A stretch of DNA of 64,000 nt from Mesorhizobium sp. Root102 (GTDB lineage Bacteria; Pseudomonadota; Alphaproteobacteria; Rhizobiales; Rhizobiaceae), in the NCBI RefSeq assembly GCF_001425625.1, contig NZ_LMCP01000015.1:68661-132660 (forward strand), given 5' to 3'. Position numbers and translations under genes: made by a program. Below, one piece after another: positions 44,846 through 54,228 of the stretch (the first letter of the stretch is position 1; every line of letters begins with the position of its first letter). The notes under the pieces are model-generated. The model made no database searches and was not told the origin of the DNA. It saw only the letters and a list, made by a program, of their open reading frames with translations.

Positions 44846-45292
44846 ATGCTTGCACGCGCGGCCGCAGTCCTGTCCCTCATCGCCTGGCTGCCCCTCTTTG
44901 TCTCGGTACCTTTGGCCCATTCCGCCGAGCAGAGCATCCCGGCTAGCGCCGAAGGCCAGATCGAGTTCAACACGCCGTCCGGCAACATCGGCTGCATCTA
45001 CACGGCAAAAGGTGGCACCAGCACCTATGAGCCGCAGGACGGCGGCCCGGAATTGAGTTGCTCGCGCGTCGAACCGAGCTACGTCACCATCATCCTCGGC
45101 CCGAAGGGGCCGGCGACACTGATCAAGAACCCAGGCGAGCAAGGCTGCTGCAGCGATGTCGACAAGCTTGGCTACGGGAACAGCTGGAGCGCAGGGCCGT
45201 TCTCGTGCCAGTCGTCAACCAAGGGACTGACCTGCACGGCCACAAACGGCCATGGATTTTTTATCAGCAAGGCCAAGGTGACGGTGAAGTAA
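44846..45292 (+). CDS. Secreted DUF6636-like protein
   Basis: A 148-residue periplasmic protein. Signal peptide about 1-25 (WLPLFVSVPLAHSAEQ). The mature part has EFNTPSGNIGCIYTAKGG, ELSCSRVEPSYVTIILGPKGPA, EQGCCSDVDKLGYGNSW and FSCQSSTKGLTCTATNGHGFFISKAKV. The F-x-TPSGNIGC beginning and GHGFFISK end are typical of DUF6636. Six cysteines suggest disulfides. Start ATG 44846 is preceded by AAGGAAG. Confidence 0.78.
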   Translation: MLARAAAVLSLIAWLPLFVSVPLAHSAEQSIPASAEGQIEFNTPSGNIGCIYTAKGGTSTYEPQDGGPELSCSRVEPSYVTIILGPKGPATLIKNPGEQGCCSDVDKLGYGNSWSAGPFSCQSSTKGLTCTATNGHGFFISKAKVTVK

Positions 45293-45324
45293 CGCTTGCT
45301 GTTGTCGCGGAGAGGGTGCCGGCC

Positions 45325-46005
45325 TCAGCCGACCTTTTCCAATTCGCCGCGCGCCTTGGCAGCCGCCACCTGGCGAATGGCATCGGCCAGTGTATCGGCA
45401 TCCTGCGCGCCCATGACCGCGTATTTACCTTCGAGCAGGAAGCACGGCACGCCTGTTATGCCCATGCGCGACGCGGTGGCGATCTCGGTGCGAACCGCCT
45501 CGACATCGGCGTCGGTCGGCAAAAGCGTGGCGGCCACGGATGCGTCCATGCCGGCCTCGCGCGCGGCTTCAACCAGCACGGCATGGTCGCCGATGTTGGC
45601 GCCTTCCTCGAAATTCAGCTGGAACAGGCGGCGCACAAGCCTGTTCTGCACGGCTTCGCCGGCAGCACCAGCCCAGCGGATCAGGCGATGCGCATCGAGC
45701 GTGTTCGGCGCCACCTTGATGGCGTCGAAGGCGAAGGGGATGCCTTCGGCTTCGCCCAACGGCTCGATGCGGGCATGAATCTCGCGGATGCGCTCGTCGC
45801 TGCCGAACTTGGCCAGCATGTAGTCGTGGCGATCCTTGCCTTGCGGCGGAATGGTCGGATCGAGCTGGAATGGCCGCCAACGGACATGCACCTCGGTCCC
45901 TTCGACAGCGGCGATCGCTCTGTCGAGCCGCTTCTGACCGATGAAGCACCATGGGCAGACCACATCGGACACCACATCGACGGTGATGGCGTTCAGCTCG
46001 CTCAT
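45325..46005 (-). CDS. DsbA-family oxidoreductase (FrnE-like)
   Basis: A 226-residue thioredoxin-fold protein without a signal peptide, so probably cytosolic. The active site is VCPWCFIGQKRLDRAI (C-P-W-C), and the cis-Pro region is MGITGVPCFLLEGKYAVMGAQ. This CPWC, FrnE/HCCA isomerase-like group reduces or isomerises disulfides and some take part in oxidative or solvent stress. Start 46005 follows AGGAG; the open frame further upstream is antisense to the next gene. Confidence 0.92.
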   Translation of the reverse strand: MSELNAITVDVVSDVVCPWCFIGQKRLDRAIAAVEGTEVHVRWRPFQLDPTIPPQGKDRHDYMLAKFGSDERIREIHARIEPLGEAEGIPFAFDAIKVAPNTLDAHRLIRWAGAAGEAVQNRLVRRLFQLNFEEGANIGDHAVLVEAAREAGMDASVAATLLPTDADVEAVRTEIATASRMGITGVPCFLLEGKYAVMGAQDADTLADAIRQVAAAKARGELEKVG

Positions 46006-46022
46006 CTCGATCTCCTGACTCT

Positions 46023-47843
46023 TCAGTTCGGCTTGCGCCACCAGGTCGGCAGTTGATACCCAAATATGGGCGTCTTTTGCGGATGTTCCAGATAGTTCCA
46101 GTAGGCAATCCATTGCTGCGTGTTGTGCTGCATCGGCACCATGTAGTTGCCGGAGATCAGCAGCCGGTCGAGAACGCGGACGGCGGCGACATAATCCTCC
46201 TTCGAGCGGGCGCGCAGCATCGCTTCGATTGCCGCATCCACCGCGGGATCGGCGACGCCGGCAAGGTTGAACGAGCCTTCCGTCCTCGCCGCGGCCGAAC
46301 TCCATCGCCCGGTCTGCTCGATGCCGGGCGACAGCGAATTGTTGAAGCCGCTCGATCCGACCAGGACCTCGAAATCGAAGCGCTGCTTGCGCGACTGGAT
46401 CTGATCGCCGTCGAGGCTGCGAATGGTGACGTCGATGCCGATCTTCTCCAGCGTGCGCTGGTAGATGCCGGCAAGACGCTCCTCGTCCTGGGAGGCGGTC
46501 AGTATCTCGAAGCCGAAAGGTTTGCCGTCGGCATCGAGCATCGTCCCATCCTGCACGTGGTAGCCGACGCTCTTCAGCAAGTCGAAGGCTGCCTTCAGTA
46601 TCCGGCGGTCCTGGCCGGATCCGTCAGTCACCGGTGGCCGGTACGTGCCGTCCATGACATCGGCCGGCACGCGGCCGGGGTAGGGCGCCAGAAGTGCTTT
46701 CTCCCTGTCGTCGGCCGGATGACCGATCGCGGAAAGCTCGGAATTCTGCCAGTAACTCATCGTGCGGGTGTATTTGCCGCCAAACAGGTTCTTGTTGGCC
46801 CATTCGAAGTCGTAGAGCATGCCGAGAGCGCGCCGCACGACCGGGTTGGCGAACTTCTGCAGCCTTGTGTTGAACAGGAAGCCGGTCACCACGGGCGGAA
46901 TGCCGGTGTCGAAGGTTTCGGCGACCACGTCGCCCTTGTGGAAGGCCGGAAAATCGAGATCGCGCTCGCGCTTGACCGGATCGCTGTCGTCGTCGATGGC
47001 ACAAAGGCCTTTCTTGAACGCTTCGAGCTTGGCGTTGGCGTTGAGGAAATACTCGATGGTGATCTGGTCGTAATTGTCGAAACCGCGCTTGGCGGGGACA
47101 TCCTTGCCCCAGTAATCTGCGTTGCGCTTGAAGACGATGCGCTGGCCGGGCTGTACCTGCGCGATCGTATAGGGACCACTGCCGATCACCGGCTTAAGCG
47201 TCGTCTTGTCGAAGGTCTCCTTGTCGAAGGCGTGCTTCGGGATGATCGGGGTCAGCGCGATGATCAGCGGGAATTCGCGATCGGCCTTGTCGTTGAAGAT
47301 GAAGCGCACGCTGTGGTCGCCGGTCTTTTCGAGCTTGGCGACCCTGGCCATGCGGTCGCTGTAGGGCGGGCGACCTTTCTCCGTATAGACGTCATAGCTG
47401 AACAGCACGTCCTCTGGCGTCACCGGCTGGCCGTCCGACCACTTGGCTTTCGGATTGAGGTGGAATTCGATGCTCTTGCGCTCGGGATCCATGTCGGCTG
47501 TTTCGGCCAGCAGCCCGTAGAGCGTGAAGGCCTCGTCGGCATTGCGCTGCATCAGCGGTTCGAAGACCAGATTGCCGAAGATGGTGTCCATCATACCGCG
47601 CGCCGTCGTGCGCAGGCTCTTGAGGATGAAAGGGTTGAGGTTGTCGAAACTGCCGACGACGCAATAAGTGATGTTGCCACCCTTCGGCGCGTCCGGATTG
47701 ACGTAGTTGAAATGCGTGTAGTCGGACGGCAGCGCCGGTTCGCCCTGCATGGCGATCGCGTGCTTCGGCTCCGATGCGGCCGGCTGACGCGAAAGCGCGA
47801 GAAACGATATCGCGGTGATCAGCCAAACAAGAACGCGGCCCAT
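46023..47843 (-). CDS. Peptide ABC transporter substrate-binding protein (YejA-like)
   Basis: Periplasmic family 5 solute-binding protein, 606 residues. Signal peptide about 1-27. Landmarks are HFNYVNPDAPKGGNITYCVVGSFDNLNPF near the start, FHLNPKAKWSDGQPVTPEDVLFSYDVY, GSGPYTIAQVQPGQRIVFKRNADYWGKDVP and, at the end, YQLPTWWRKPN. This is the microcin C/YejA subgroup. No permease or ATPase gene is adjacent. Start 47843 is fixed by the signal peptide; the frame stays open far upstream, overlapping the IalB gene on the other strand. Confidence 0.9.
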   Translation of the reverse strand: MGRVLVWLITAISFLALSRQPAASEPKHAIAMQGEPALPSDYTHFNYVNPDAPKGGNITYCVVGSFDNLNPFILKSLRTTARGMMDTIFGNLVFEPLMQRNADEAFTLYGLLAETADMDPERKSIEFHLNPKAKWSDGQPVTPEDVLFSYDVYTEKGRPPYSDRMARVAKLEKTGDHSVRFIFNDKADREFPLIIALTPIIPKHAFDKETFDKTTLKPVIGSGPYTIAQVQPGQRIVFKRNADYWGKDVPAKRGFDNYDQITIEYFLNANAKLEAFKKGLCAIDDDSDPVKRERDLDFPAFHKGDVVAETFDTGIPPVVTGFLFNTRLQKFANPVVRRALGMLYDFEWANKNLFGGKYTRTMSYWQNSELSAIGHPADDREKALLAPYPGRVPADVMDGTYRPPVTDGSGQDRRILKAAFDLLKSVGYHVQDGTMLDADGKPFGFEILTASQDEERLAGIYQRTLEKIGIDVTIRSLDGDQIQSRKQRFDFEVLVGSSGFNNSLSPGIEQTGRWSSAAARTEGSFNLAGVADPAVDAAIEAMLRARSKEDYVAAVRVLDRLLISGNYMVPMQHNTQQWIAYWNYLEHPQKTPIFGYQLPTWWRKPN

Positions 47844-48075
47844 GACCGTCTCCTTAACAGATCGGCTTGATGATTCGGTGCGCACCCTAGCATGAGGCAG
47901 CTGCGCGCCGGCCAACCGCGCGTTCAACAATTGCTGACATCGGGCTGGATTCGGCCTCGCTTGCAGTGTAACACGCCCTCCGAAGTCATTCTGTTGCCTC
48001 ATTTCGGCAACAGGTAGCTGGACCACACGGCACGAAGAAGCCGGTCCCGGGATCATTTGAGAGGAAGTGCACGAC

Positions 48076-48705
48076 ATGACGAGCCTGAACAGCAACGCGT
48101 ACCGCCTGTCGGTCATGGCCGCTGGCGTGATCGGCTTTCTGGGCGCAGGACTTCCCGCTGCTTCCGCACAGCAGCAACAGCAGATTCCGCAAGGCTGGTT
48201 CAAGGCCTGCACCAAGCAGGAAGACGTCGACATCTGCAACGTCCAGAACATCACCACCGCCGGCAACGGCCAGCTGGTCACGGGCGTCAGCCTGATCGAG
48301 CTCAAGGGCAAGGTGAACCGTAAGGTGTTCCAGGTGACGGTCCCGACCGGTCGTCTGGTGCCTCCCGGCATCGGCCTGCAGATCGACACCGGCAAGGCGC
48401 AGAAGCTCGATTATGTGATCTGCTTCCCGGATCGTTGCGTGGCCGAAGTGCCGCTGACCGATCAACTCGTTGCCGCGTTCAAGAAGGGCCAGGCGATCAC
48501 GCTGACCTCCGTCAATTTCCAGAATCAGCCCAATCCGATCAAGATTGCCCTGCAGGGCTTCAGCGGCGCCTATGACGGCCCGGCGCTGCAGCAGTCGGAT
48601 ATCGAGGACCGGCAGAAGAAGCTTCAGGACTTCGTCGCCAAGAACAACCAGGATTTCGCCAAGAAGCTGAAGGAAGAGCAGGACAAGGCCAAGACCGCCA
48701 ACTGA
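48076..48705 (+). CDS. Invasion-associated locus B (IalB) family protein
   Basis: Exported protein of 209 residues: signal peptide (about 1-32, ending LPAASAQ), a Gln-rich start, and an IalB-type domain: GWFKACTKQEDVDICNVQNITT, KVFQVTVPTGRLVPPGIGLQIDTGK, DYVICFPDRCVAEVPL. The C-terminus is a lysine-rich coil. IalB in Bartonella aids invasion; here a general envelope role is more likely. ATG 48076 is 10 bases after AGAGGA. Confidence 0.9.
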   Translation: MTSLNSNAYRLSVMAAGVIGFLGAGLPAASAQQQQQIPQGWFKACTKQEDVDICNVQNITTAGNGQLVTGVSLIELKGKVNRKVFQVTVPTGRLVPPGIGLQIDTGKAQKLDYVICFPDRCVAEVPLTDQLVAAFKKGQAITLTSVNFQNQPNPIKIALQGFSGAYDGPALQQSDIEDRQKKLQDFVAKNNQDFAKKLKEEQDKAKTAN

Positions 48706-48727
48706 TCGGCCGAATTCGCCGAGCCAA

Positions 48728-48758
48728 CAAAAAAGCGGGGTCATGCCCCGCTTTTTTG
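48728..48758. terminator. Bidirectional terminator
   Basis: Stem GCGGGG/CCCCGC (48735-48740, 48746-48751) flanked by A6 and T6 runs that extend the stem. It can stop both the IalB gene and the converging hspQ gene. Confidence 0.93.
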
Positions 48759-48776
48759 TGCTCGTCTCTCAATAGG

Positions 48777-49100
48777 TTAGTGCCTGGACTGTCGTTTCGG
48801 CTGGTAGCCTCCGTCCGGCTTCTTGTCGAACATCTCCTTGATCTGCGGATGCCGGACCGGCTCACCCGACTGATCCTCGAGCAGATTCTGCTCGGAGACG
48901 TAGGCGATGTATTCGGTCTCCGAATTCTCAGCGAGCAGATGGTAGAAGGGCTGATCCTTGCGCGGCCGCACATCGGCGGGGATAGCTTCGTACCATTCGT
49001 CGGTGTTGGCGAATTGCGGATCGACGTCGAAAATGATGCCCCGGAATGGAAACAGCCGGTGGCGAACCACCTGTCCGATTGCGAATTTGGCTGTTTTCAT
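48777..49100 (-). CDS. hspQ: Heat shock protein HspQ
   Basis: Small hemimethylated-DNA-binding YccV-fold protein of 107 residues. Diagnostic blocks are KFAIGQVVRHRLFPFRGIIFDVDPQFANTDEWYEAIP and QPFYHLLAENSETEYIAYVSEQNL. In E. coli HspQ adjusts Lon specificity and binds unstable DnaA; the same is probable here but unproven. Length and start agree with the family. Tail-to-tail with the IalB gene. Confidence 0.95.
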   Translation of the reverse strand: MKTAKFAIGQVVRHRLFPFRGIIFDVDPQFANTDEWYEAIPADVRPRKDQPFYHLLAENSETEYIAYVSEQNLLEDQSGEPVRHPQIKEMFDKKPDGGYQPKRQSRH

Positions 49101-49269
49101 CGTACTCACCACTGAATTCCTTCGCTTTATTTGGCGCAGACTGCGCATCAATTCAATCCCGTAGCGTTTGACGGCGCCTCTAAGCCACGCAGGGCACGGT
49201 GCAAAGGTTTTGCTGCACGCGGCCATGTCGATGACCGTCGATGACGCTGAAACGTTCGGAAGTTCGCTG

Positions 49270-50478
49270 TCAGCGTGCGGGCCTTCGCAGGCCGCCGGCC
49301 AGCGCCGCGAAGCCGCTTCCGGGACGAAGCCCCTCACGCATGAAAAATGCGCGAAGCGGCGCGAAGCCACCGAGCACGCCGAGCCCGGCAACGCGAGCCA
49401 TCTGCGCCGGCAGCATGTCTGAAAGCAGCGACATGTTGAGCAGGTTGACCGCGCTGCTGCGCGCCAGAATGTCAGGCCGACGCTTGAAATCGTAGGCCGC
49501 CAAGGCCTTGGCAGCGCCCGGATCGCTACGATTTTCGCTAGCGATTCCAATCAGATCGTCGACATCCCTGATACCGAGATTGAGACCTTGCGCGCCGATC
49601 GGCGGAAATACATGGGCGGCTTCCCCGACCAGCGCTATCCGGTCTCGCGCAAAACGCAGCGGCGTCACCGCCGAAAGCGGATAGATTTGCCGGCCCGGCT
49701 CCACCGTCACCCGGCCCAGCATCGACTGCATCTGCTGTTCGATCCGCATCGAAAGCGTCGCATCGTCCAGTGCGGCGAGTTCCGTCGCGGTCTCGGGCTT
49801 CACCACCCAGACCAGGCTCGAGCGATTGCCAGGCAGCGGAACCTGCGTGAACGGACCGGTCTCGGTGTGGAATTCCGTCGAGGTGAAGGCATGGTCGACG
49901 CTGTGGCCGAAATTGAGGACAAGAGCCGCCTGTGGGTAGGCGCGAGCCGAGGTCGAGATGCCGGCCGCCTGGCGCGCCGGCGACAAGCGTCCATCGGCCG
50001 CGACCGCCAATGATGCCTCCACCGCGCTACCGTCGGTGAGCACGGCACGCACGCGCCCGGCATCGAGATGCCAGCTTTCCACCATCGATCGTCGCCATTC
50101 GATGCCGGCATGCGCAGCGACAATGCTGACCAGTGCCGGATTGAGGACGCTGTTGGGCAGGTTCAGCCCGAACTGGTCCTCATCGATCTCGCTGGCGCGA
50201 AAGGTGACGACCGAGCTCCGGATCAGACGGCTGGTCGCGTCGACGATGCGCATGATCTTCAGCGGCGCCGCTTTGGACTTGATGTCTTCGAGCACGCCCA
50301 GCCGATCGAGCACTTTCAGGGCGGGGTTCATCAGGGCCGTCGTGCGGCCATCGGGAACTGTGGCCTCCGGCCCGACCAGCGTCACCGGGAAACCGGCAGT
50401 GGCAAAACCGGCCGCAGCGATTAGTCCTGCCGGCCCCGTGCCAGCAACCAGTATCAGCGCAGTTTGCTCATGCTCCAA
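49270..50478 (-). CDS. FAD-dependent monooxygenase, UbiH/UbiF family
   Basis: A 402-residue flavin hydroxylase predicted to act on the ubiquinone ring precursor. FAD motifs: LILVAGTGPAGLIAAAGF at the N-terminus (the usual V-G-G-G-P is here A-G-T-G-P), VAADGRLSPAR in the middle and RIALVGEAAHVFPPIGAQGLNLGIRDVDDL near the end. Which ring position it hydroxylates cannot be told. Divergent from the DUF2182 gene. Confidence 0.9.
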   Translation of the reverse strand: MEHEQTALILVAGTGPAGLIAAAGFATAGFPVTLVGPEATVPDGRTTALMNPALKVLDRLGVLEDIKSKAAPLKIMRIVDATSRLIRSSVVTFRASEIDEDQFGLNLPNSVLNPALVSIVAAHAGIEWRRSMVESWHLDAGRVRAVLTDGSAVEASLAVAADGRLSPARQAAGISTSARAYPQAALVLNFGHSVDHAFTSTEFHTETGPFTQVPLPGNRSSLVWVVKPETATELAALDDATLSMRIEQQMQSMLGRVTVEPGRQIYPLSAVTPLRFARDRIALVGEAAHVFPPIGAQGLNLGIRDVDDLIGIASENRSDPGAAKALAAYDFKRRPDILARSSAVNLLNMSLLSDMLPAQMARVAGLGVLGGFAPLRAFFMREGLRPGSGFAALAGGLRRPAR

Positions 50479-50548
50479 GATCTGCTTCCGGCTTGCAGTG
50501 CGAGGCGGTCCACCCGACCTGCCGTTCGATGAGCATATAGGTCAGATC

Positions 50549-51487
50549 ATGCCGCTTGATCAACGCGGCGATTCGGCTCATTCGGATGACATGACCGGCC
50601 AGCAGGACGACTTCAGCCATCTCGACCGCACCGGCCGTGCCATGGCCAATATCGCGCGCAATCCTCGCGTCACGGTGAATGTCGTCATCGGCGCCTGTAT
50701 CCTGCTTGCCTGGCTGTTCCTTGCCGCGATGGCAATCCGCGGCGCCGAAGGGCGGATTGCAGGCGTCAGCGCCCCCGGCGACACGATTCTGCGCAACCTG
50801 CCGCAACTGCCGCTGCCCGATTTCCTGGAACGGTTCTTTGTGCTCTGCCTCTCGCCGGCGCCGCTGGACGCAAGCCCCGGCCTGCAGGCCGGTGCGCTCG
50901 TTTTGATGTGGTTCCTGATGGCGCTCGCGACGATGCTGCCATCAGCCGCGCCGATGATCCGCACCTATTGCGAAATCGCCGATACGGCACGCATCAAGGG
51001 CGCGCCGGTCGCTCACCCGCTGGTGCTGGTCGCCGGCTACCTCGGCGTCTGGCTCGCCGCTTCGGTGATGTTCGCGGCGCTGACCCTGGCCGCCCATACA
51101 TTCGCCTCATCAGGCGAGATGCTCGACCCGGTCGTCGGCACTGCCGGTGCGCTCGCTCTGCTGATTGCCGGCCTCTACCAGTTCAGTGGCCTGAAGGAAG
51201 CCTGCCTGAAGAAGTGCAGGAACCCGTTCTCGATCCTGTTCGCGAACTGGAGCGCCAGGCCCGCCAACATCTTTCGGCTTGGGATCGGGCAGGGCCTGTG
51301 GTGCCTCGGCTGCTGCTGGGCATTGATGCTGGTGATGTTTGCCGTCGGCGTCATGAACGTCTTCTGGATGGCGTTAATCGGGCTGTTCACCCTGATCGAA
51401 AAACAAACCGCCAGCAGGGTTCCAACCCGACTGGCCGGTGCGATACTGCTTGTCTGGGCAGCCGCGCTGCTAGTAGTCTCGCTGTGA
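50549..51487 (+). CDS. DUF2182 integral membrane protein
   Basis: Membrane protein of about 312 residues with about seven hydrophobic segments (first near 33-58). Family features: GALVLMWFLMALATMLPSAAPM, and the central GLYQFSGLKEACLKKCRNP with its close cysteine pair, which led to the name predicted metal-binding membrane protein. GLWCLGCCWALML adds more cysteines. It is followed 14 bases later by a DUF1326 gene, a pairing I regard as recurrent in rhizobia (not checked here). ATG 50591 is an alternative start. Confidence 0.87.
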   Translation: MPLDQRGDSAHSDDMTGQQDDFSHLDRTGRAMANIARNPRVTVNVVIGACILLAWLFLAAMAIRGAEGRIAGVSAPGDTILRNLPQLPLPDFLERFFVLCLSPAPLDASPGLQAGALVLMWFLMALATMLPSAAPMIRTYCEIADTARIKGAPVAHPLVLVAGYLGVWLAASVMFAALTLAAHTFASSGEMLDPVVGTAGALALLIAGLYQFSGLKEACLKKCRNPFSILFANWSARPANIFRLGIGQGLWCLGCCWALMLVMFAVGVMNVFWMALIGLFTLIEKQTASRVPTRLAGAILLVWAAALLVVSL

Positions 51488-51501
51488 GTGGGGGGAAATC
51501 G

Positions 51502-52116
51502 ATGGCAGATCATGGCTGGGCAATGAAGGGAGAGCTCGTACTCTCCTGCAATTGCACGGTTTTTTGCCCTTGCGTGCTGTCGCTCGGCAACCATCCGCCA
51601 ACCGAAGGCTATTGCCAGACCTGGGCGGGGTTTCGCATCGATGCCGGCCATTTCGGCGAGGTCGACCTGTCCGGTCTCAATCTCGGGCTGGTCATGGAAA
51701 TCCCCGGTTACATGAGCCGCGGCAACTGGACCGCCGGCCTGTTCATCGACAAGCGAGCCTCGGTCTACGCGGTCAAGGCGCTGACGAAGATCTTCACCGG
51801 CAAGGCAGGCGGAACCACATCGTTGCTCTCCATCCTCGTCGGCAAATTCCTCGGCGTCGAGCAGGTACCGATCACCTACGAGACGCGTGACAAGACGCGC
51901 ATCTTCCAGATACCGAAGATCATCGACGGGGCGGTGACGCCCATCCCCGGCAAGGATCGCGACAAGGATACGGTGATCAGCAATTCTGAATACTGGATCG
52001 CGCCGGAGATCATCGTCGCCAGGTCCGACAAGAGCAAGATGCGGGCTTTCGGCCGCAACTGGAATTTCGCTGGCCGTTCGGCCGAAATCTGCAAGCTGGA
52101 TTGGCGGGGCCCGTGA
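51502..52116 (+). CDS. DUF1326 domain protein
   Basis: A 204-residue cytosolic protein with the DUF1326 signature: GELVLSCNCTVFCPCVLSLGNHPPTEGYCQTWAGF, holding a C-x-C and CPC cluster that may bind metal, and later PGKDRDKDTVISNSEYWIAPEI and GRNWNFAGRSAEICKL. Found with DUF2182 proteins. Function unknown. Its stop overlaps the pcs start by 4 bases (GTGA). Confidence 0.87.
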   Translation: MADHGWAMKGELVLSCNCTVFCPCVLSLGNHPPTEGYCQTWAGFRIDAGHFGEVDLSGLNLGLVMEIPGYMSRGNWTAGLFIDKRASVYAVKALTKIFTGKAGGTTSLLSILVGKFLGVEQVPITYETRDKTRIFQIPKIIDGAVTPIPGKDRDKDTVISNSEYWIAPEIIVARSDKSKMRAFGRNWNFAGRSAEICKLDWRGP

Positions 52117-52931
52117 GCAAGAATACAACGGCCCGAAAAGCCGCCAAAAAGATCACGGACCGGATCCCCAGGCCGAAGAAGAAGGTCACCTGGCCGCAGG
52201 CGCGTGCGTTTTCGGTCCATCTCTTGACCGCCTCGGGCTCATTCCTGGCCTTCCTATCGCTGGTGGCGGCGAGCGAAGAGCGCTGGACGGCGATGTTCTG
52301 GTGGCTCGGGCTGGCGTTGTTCGTCGACGGCATTGACGGGCCGATCGCCAGAAAGCTCGAGGTCAAGGAAATCCTGCCGACGTGGTCGGGCGAAATGCTC
52401 GACAACATCATCGACTACGTGACCTACGTGCTGATCCCGGCCTTCGCGCTCTATCAGCGCGGCTTCATGGGCGAGGGCCTGTCATTCCTGTCGGCGGCGA
52501 TCATCGTAGTCTCCAGCGCCATCTACTATGCCGACACCGGCATGAAGACGAAGGAGAATTTCTTCAAGGGATTCCCCGTGGTCTGGAACATGGTGGTGTT
52601 CACGCTGTTCGTTATCGAACCCGGACAATGGGTTTCGTTCGCGGTGGTGGTGGTGGCCGGCATTCTGACCTTCGTGCCGATCAACTTCATCCATCCGGTA
52701 CGGGTGGTGCGGCTGCGGCGCATCAATCTTGCGATGACCCTTTTGTGGTGCGCTTTTGGCGCGCTTGCGTTGGCGCAAGCGGCACTCGCCGCCTTCTACG
52801 ATCAGATCGGCGTGCTGGGCGAACAGGTCAGCACATTCACCAAGATCGGCATCACCATCACCGGGCTTTACCTTGCCTGCATTGGTGGCATCATGCAGTT
52901 CTTTCCAAATCTCGGTGCCAGAAAGGCCTGA
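52113..52931 (+). CDS. pcs: Phosphatidylcholine synthase
   Basis: Makes phosphatidylcholine from CDP-diacylglycerol and choline in the inner membrane. The CDP-alcohol phosphotransferase motif D-G-x2-A-R-x8-G-x3-D-x3-D is seen as DGIDGPIARKLEVKE ... GEMLDNIID. About eight hydrophobic segments follow. Start GTG 52113 overlaps the DUF1326 stop; a TTG 12 bases earlier has no ribosome site. A hallmark of rhizobia and their relatives. Confidence 0.95.
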   Translation: MSKNTTARKAAKKITDRIPRPKKKVTWPQARAFSVHLLTASGSFLAFLSLVAASEERWTAMFWWLGLALFVDGIDGPIARKLEVKEILPTWSGEMLDNIIDYVTYVLIPAFALYQRGFMGEGLSFLSAAIIVVSSAIYYADTGMKTKENFFKGFPVVWNMVVFTLFVIEPGQWVSFAVVVVAGILTFVPINFIHPVRVVRLRRINLAMTLLWCAFGALALAQAALAAFYDQIGVLGEQVSTFTKIGITITGLYLACIGGIMQFFPNLGARKA

Positions 52932-52959
52932 TCAGCCACTCCCATAGGAAGCCCAGCCC

Positions 52960-53937
52960 ATGTCCAAAGCGATCCGTATCCACGCCCATGGCGGCCCGGA
53001 AGTCCTGACCTATGAGGACAGTGATCCCGGCCAGCCAGGATCGGGACAGATCCTGATCCGGCACACGGCGATCGGCCTCAATTTCATCGATGTCTATCAT
53101 CGCTCGGGCCTTTATCCGCCGCCCGGCGGGTTCCCGCTTGTCGCTGGCAGCGAAGCCGCGGGCGTGGTGCTGGAGGTTGGCCAGGGCGTCGACTGGCTGA
53201 AGCCGGGCGATCGCGTCGCCTATGCCGTGACGACAGGGGCTTACGCGCAAGAGCGCGTCATCGACGCGAGCCGCGTCGTCAAGGTTCCGGATGGCATCAG
53301 CGACGAACAGGCCGCCGCGATGATGTTGAAAGGCATGACCGCCGAGTACCTGTTGCGCCGGACGTTCAAGGTGAAGGCAGGCGACACGATCTTGTTTCAT
53401 GCCGCGGCAGGCGGCGTCGGGCTGATCCTCGGCCAATGGGCAAAACATCTTGGCGCCACCGTCATCGGCACAGCCAGCTCGGCCGACAAGATCGAGCTCG
53501 CCAAGGCGCATGGTTTCGACCATGTCATCAACTACAAGGAACAGGATTTCGTCGCCGGCGTCGCCGCCATCACCGGCGGCAGGAAATGCGATGTCGTCTA
53601 CGATTCGGTCGGCAACGACACGTTTCCGGCTTCGCTCGACTGCCTGAGGCCGCTTGGGATGTTCGTCAGCTTCGGCCAGTCCTCTGGACCGATTCCGCCG
53701 TTCAGCATGTCGTTGCTGGCACAGAAGGGCTCGTTGTTCGCCACACGGCCGACGCTGTTCGTCTACAACGCAAAACGCGAGGACCTCGAAGCCTCCGCCG
53801 CTGCCTTGTTCGAAGTCGTGCTCAGTGGCGCCGTCAAGATCAAGATCAACCAGCGCTATGCACTTAAGGACGCGGGCAAGGCGCATTCCGACCTCGAGGG
53901 CCGCAGGACGACAGGAACGACCATTCTTATCCCTTAG
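52960..53937 (+). CDS. NADPH:quinone oxidoreductase
   Basis: MDR-family reductase of 325 residues, like QorA/zeta-crystallin. Motifs: FIDVYHRSGLYPPPGGFPLVAGSEAAGVV (no catalytic zinc), AAAMMLKGMTAEYLLRRTFKVKAGDTILFHAAAGGVGLILGQWAKHLGATVIGTAS (NADPH-binding), and a C-terminal YALKDAGKAHSDLEGRRTTGTTIL. Reduces quinones or enones with NADPH. It begins 28 bases after pcs. Confidence 0.94.
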   Translation: MSKAIRIHAHGGPEVLTYEDSDPGQPGSGQILIRHTAIGLNFIDVYHRSGLYPPPGGFPLVAGSEAAGVVLEVGQGVDWLKPGDRVAYAVTTGAYAQERVIDASRVVKVPDGISDEQAAAMMLKGMTAEYLLRRTFKVKAGDTILFHAAAGGVGLILGQWAKHLGATVIGTASSADKIELAKAHGFDHVINYKEQDFVAGVAAITGGRKCDVVYDSVGNDTFPASLDCLRPLGMFVSFGQSSGPIPPFSMSLLAQKGSLFATRPTLFVYNAKREDLEASAAALFEVVLSGAVKIKINQRYALKDAGKAHSDLEGRRTTGTTILIP

Positions 53938-54228
53938 AGACTGGCTGGAAACTCTGCTTTGGCGGCCGTCTGACGGCGTTTTCTGCGCTTCCGGTACTCA
54001 CGGACCCAAATCTCCGCTGCGCTCCGGTTCTCGAAAACACCACCATATGACTCGCCAGAGCGAATTTCAAAACAGTCTCTTGGTCCGTTCTGCCTTGCTA
54101 TCCCTTGAATTTCCGCTGAAATTCTTGAAGCTCTTTCAAGACGCGTGCCGCTTTCCGATGAGAGCCGGCCGCGCCTACCATGCTTGCGGGAACACAGAAC
54201 ATATCTGGCTAACCAGATGGGAGGCACT

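Noticed and set aside
46053..47870. Plus-strand 605-residue open frame
   Set aside because: Complete antisense shadow of the YejA-like gene, with His/Arg/Val-rich composition typical of such shadows.
53934..54227. Minus-strand 97-residue open frame with a basic C-terminus
   Set aside because: Its start lies in the promoter region of the nucleoside-importer operon, no ribosome site or family was seen, and it overlaps the quinone oxidoreductase end.
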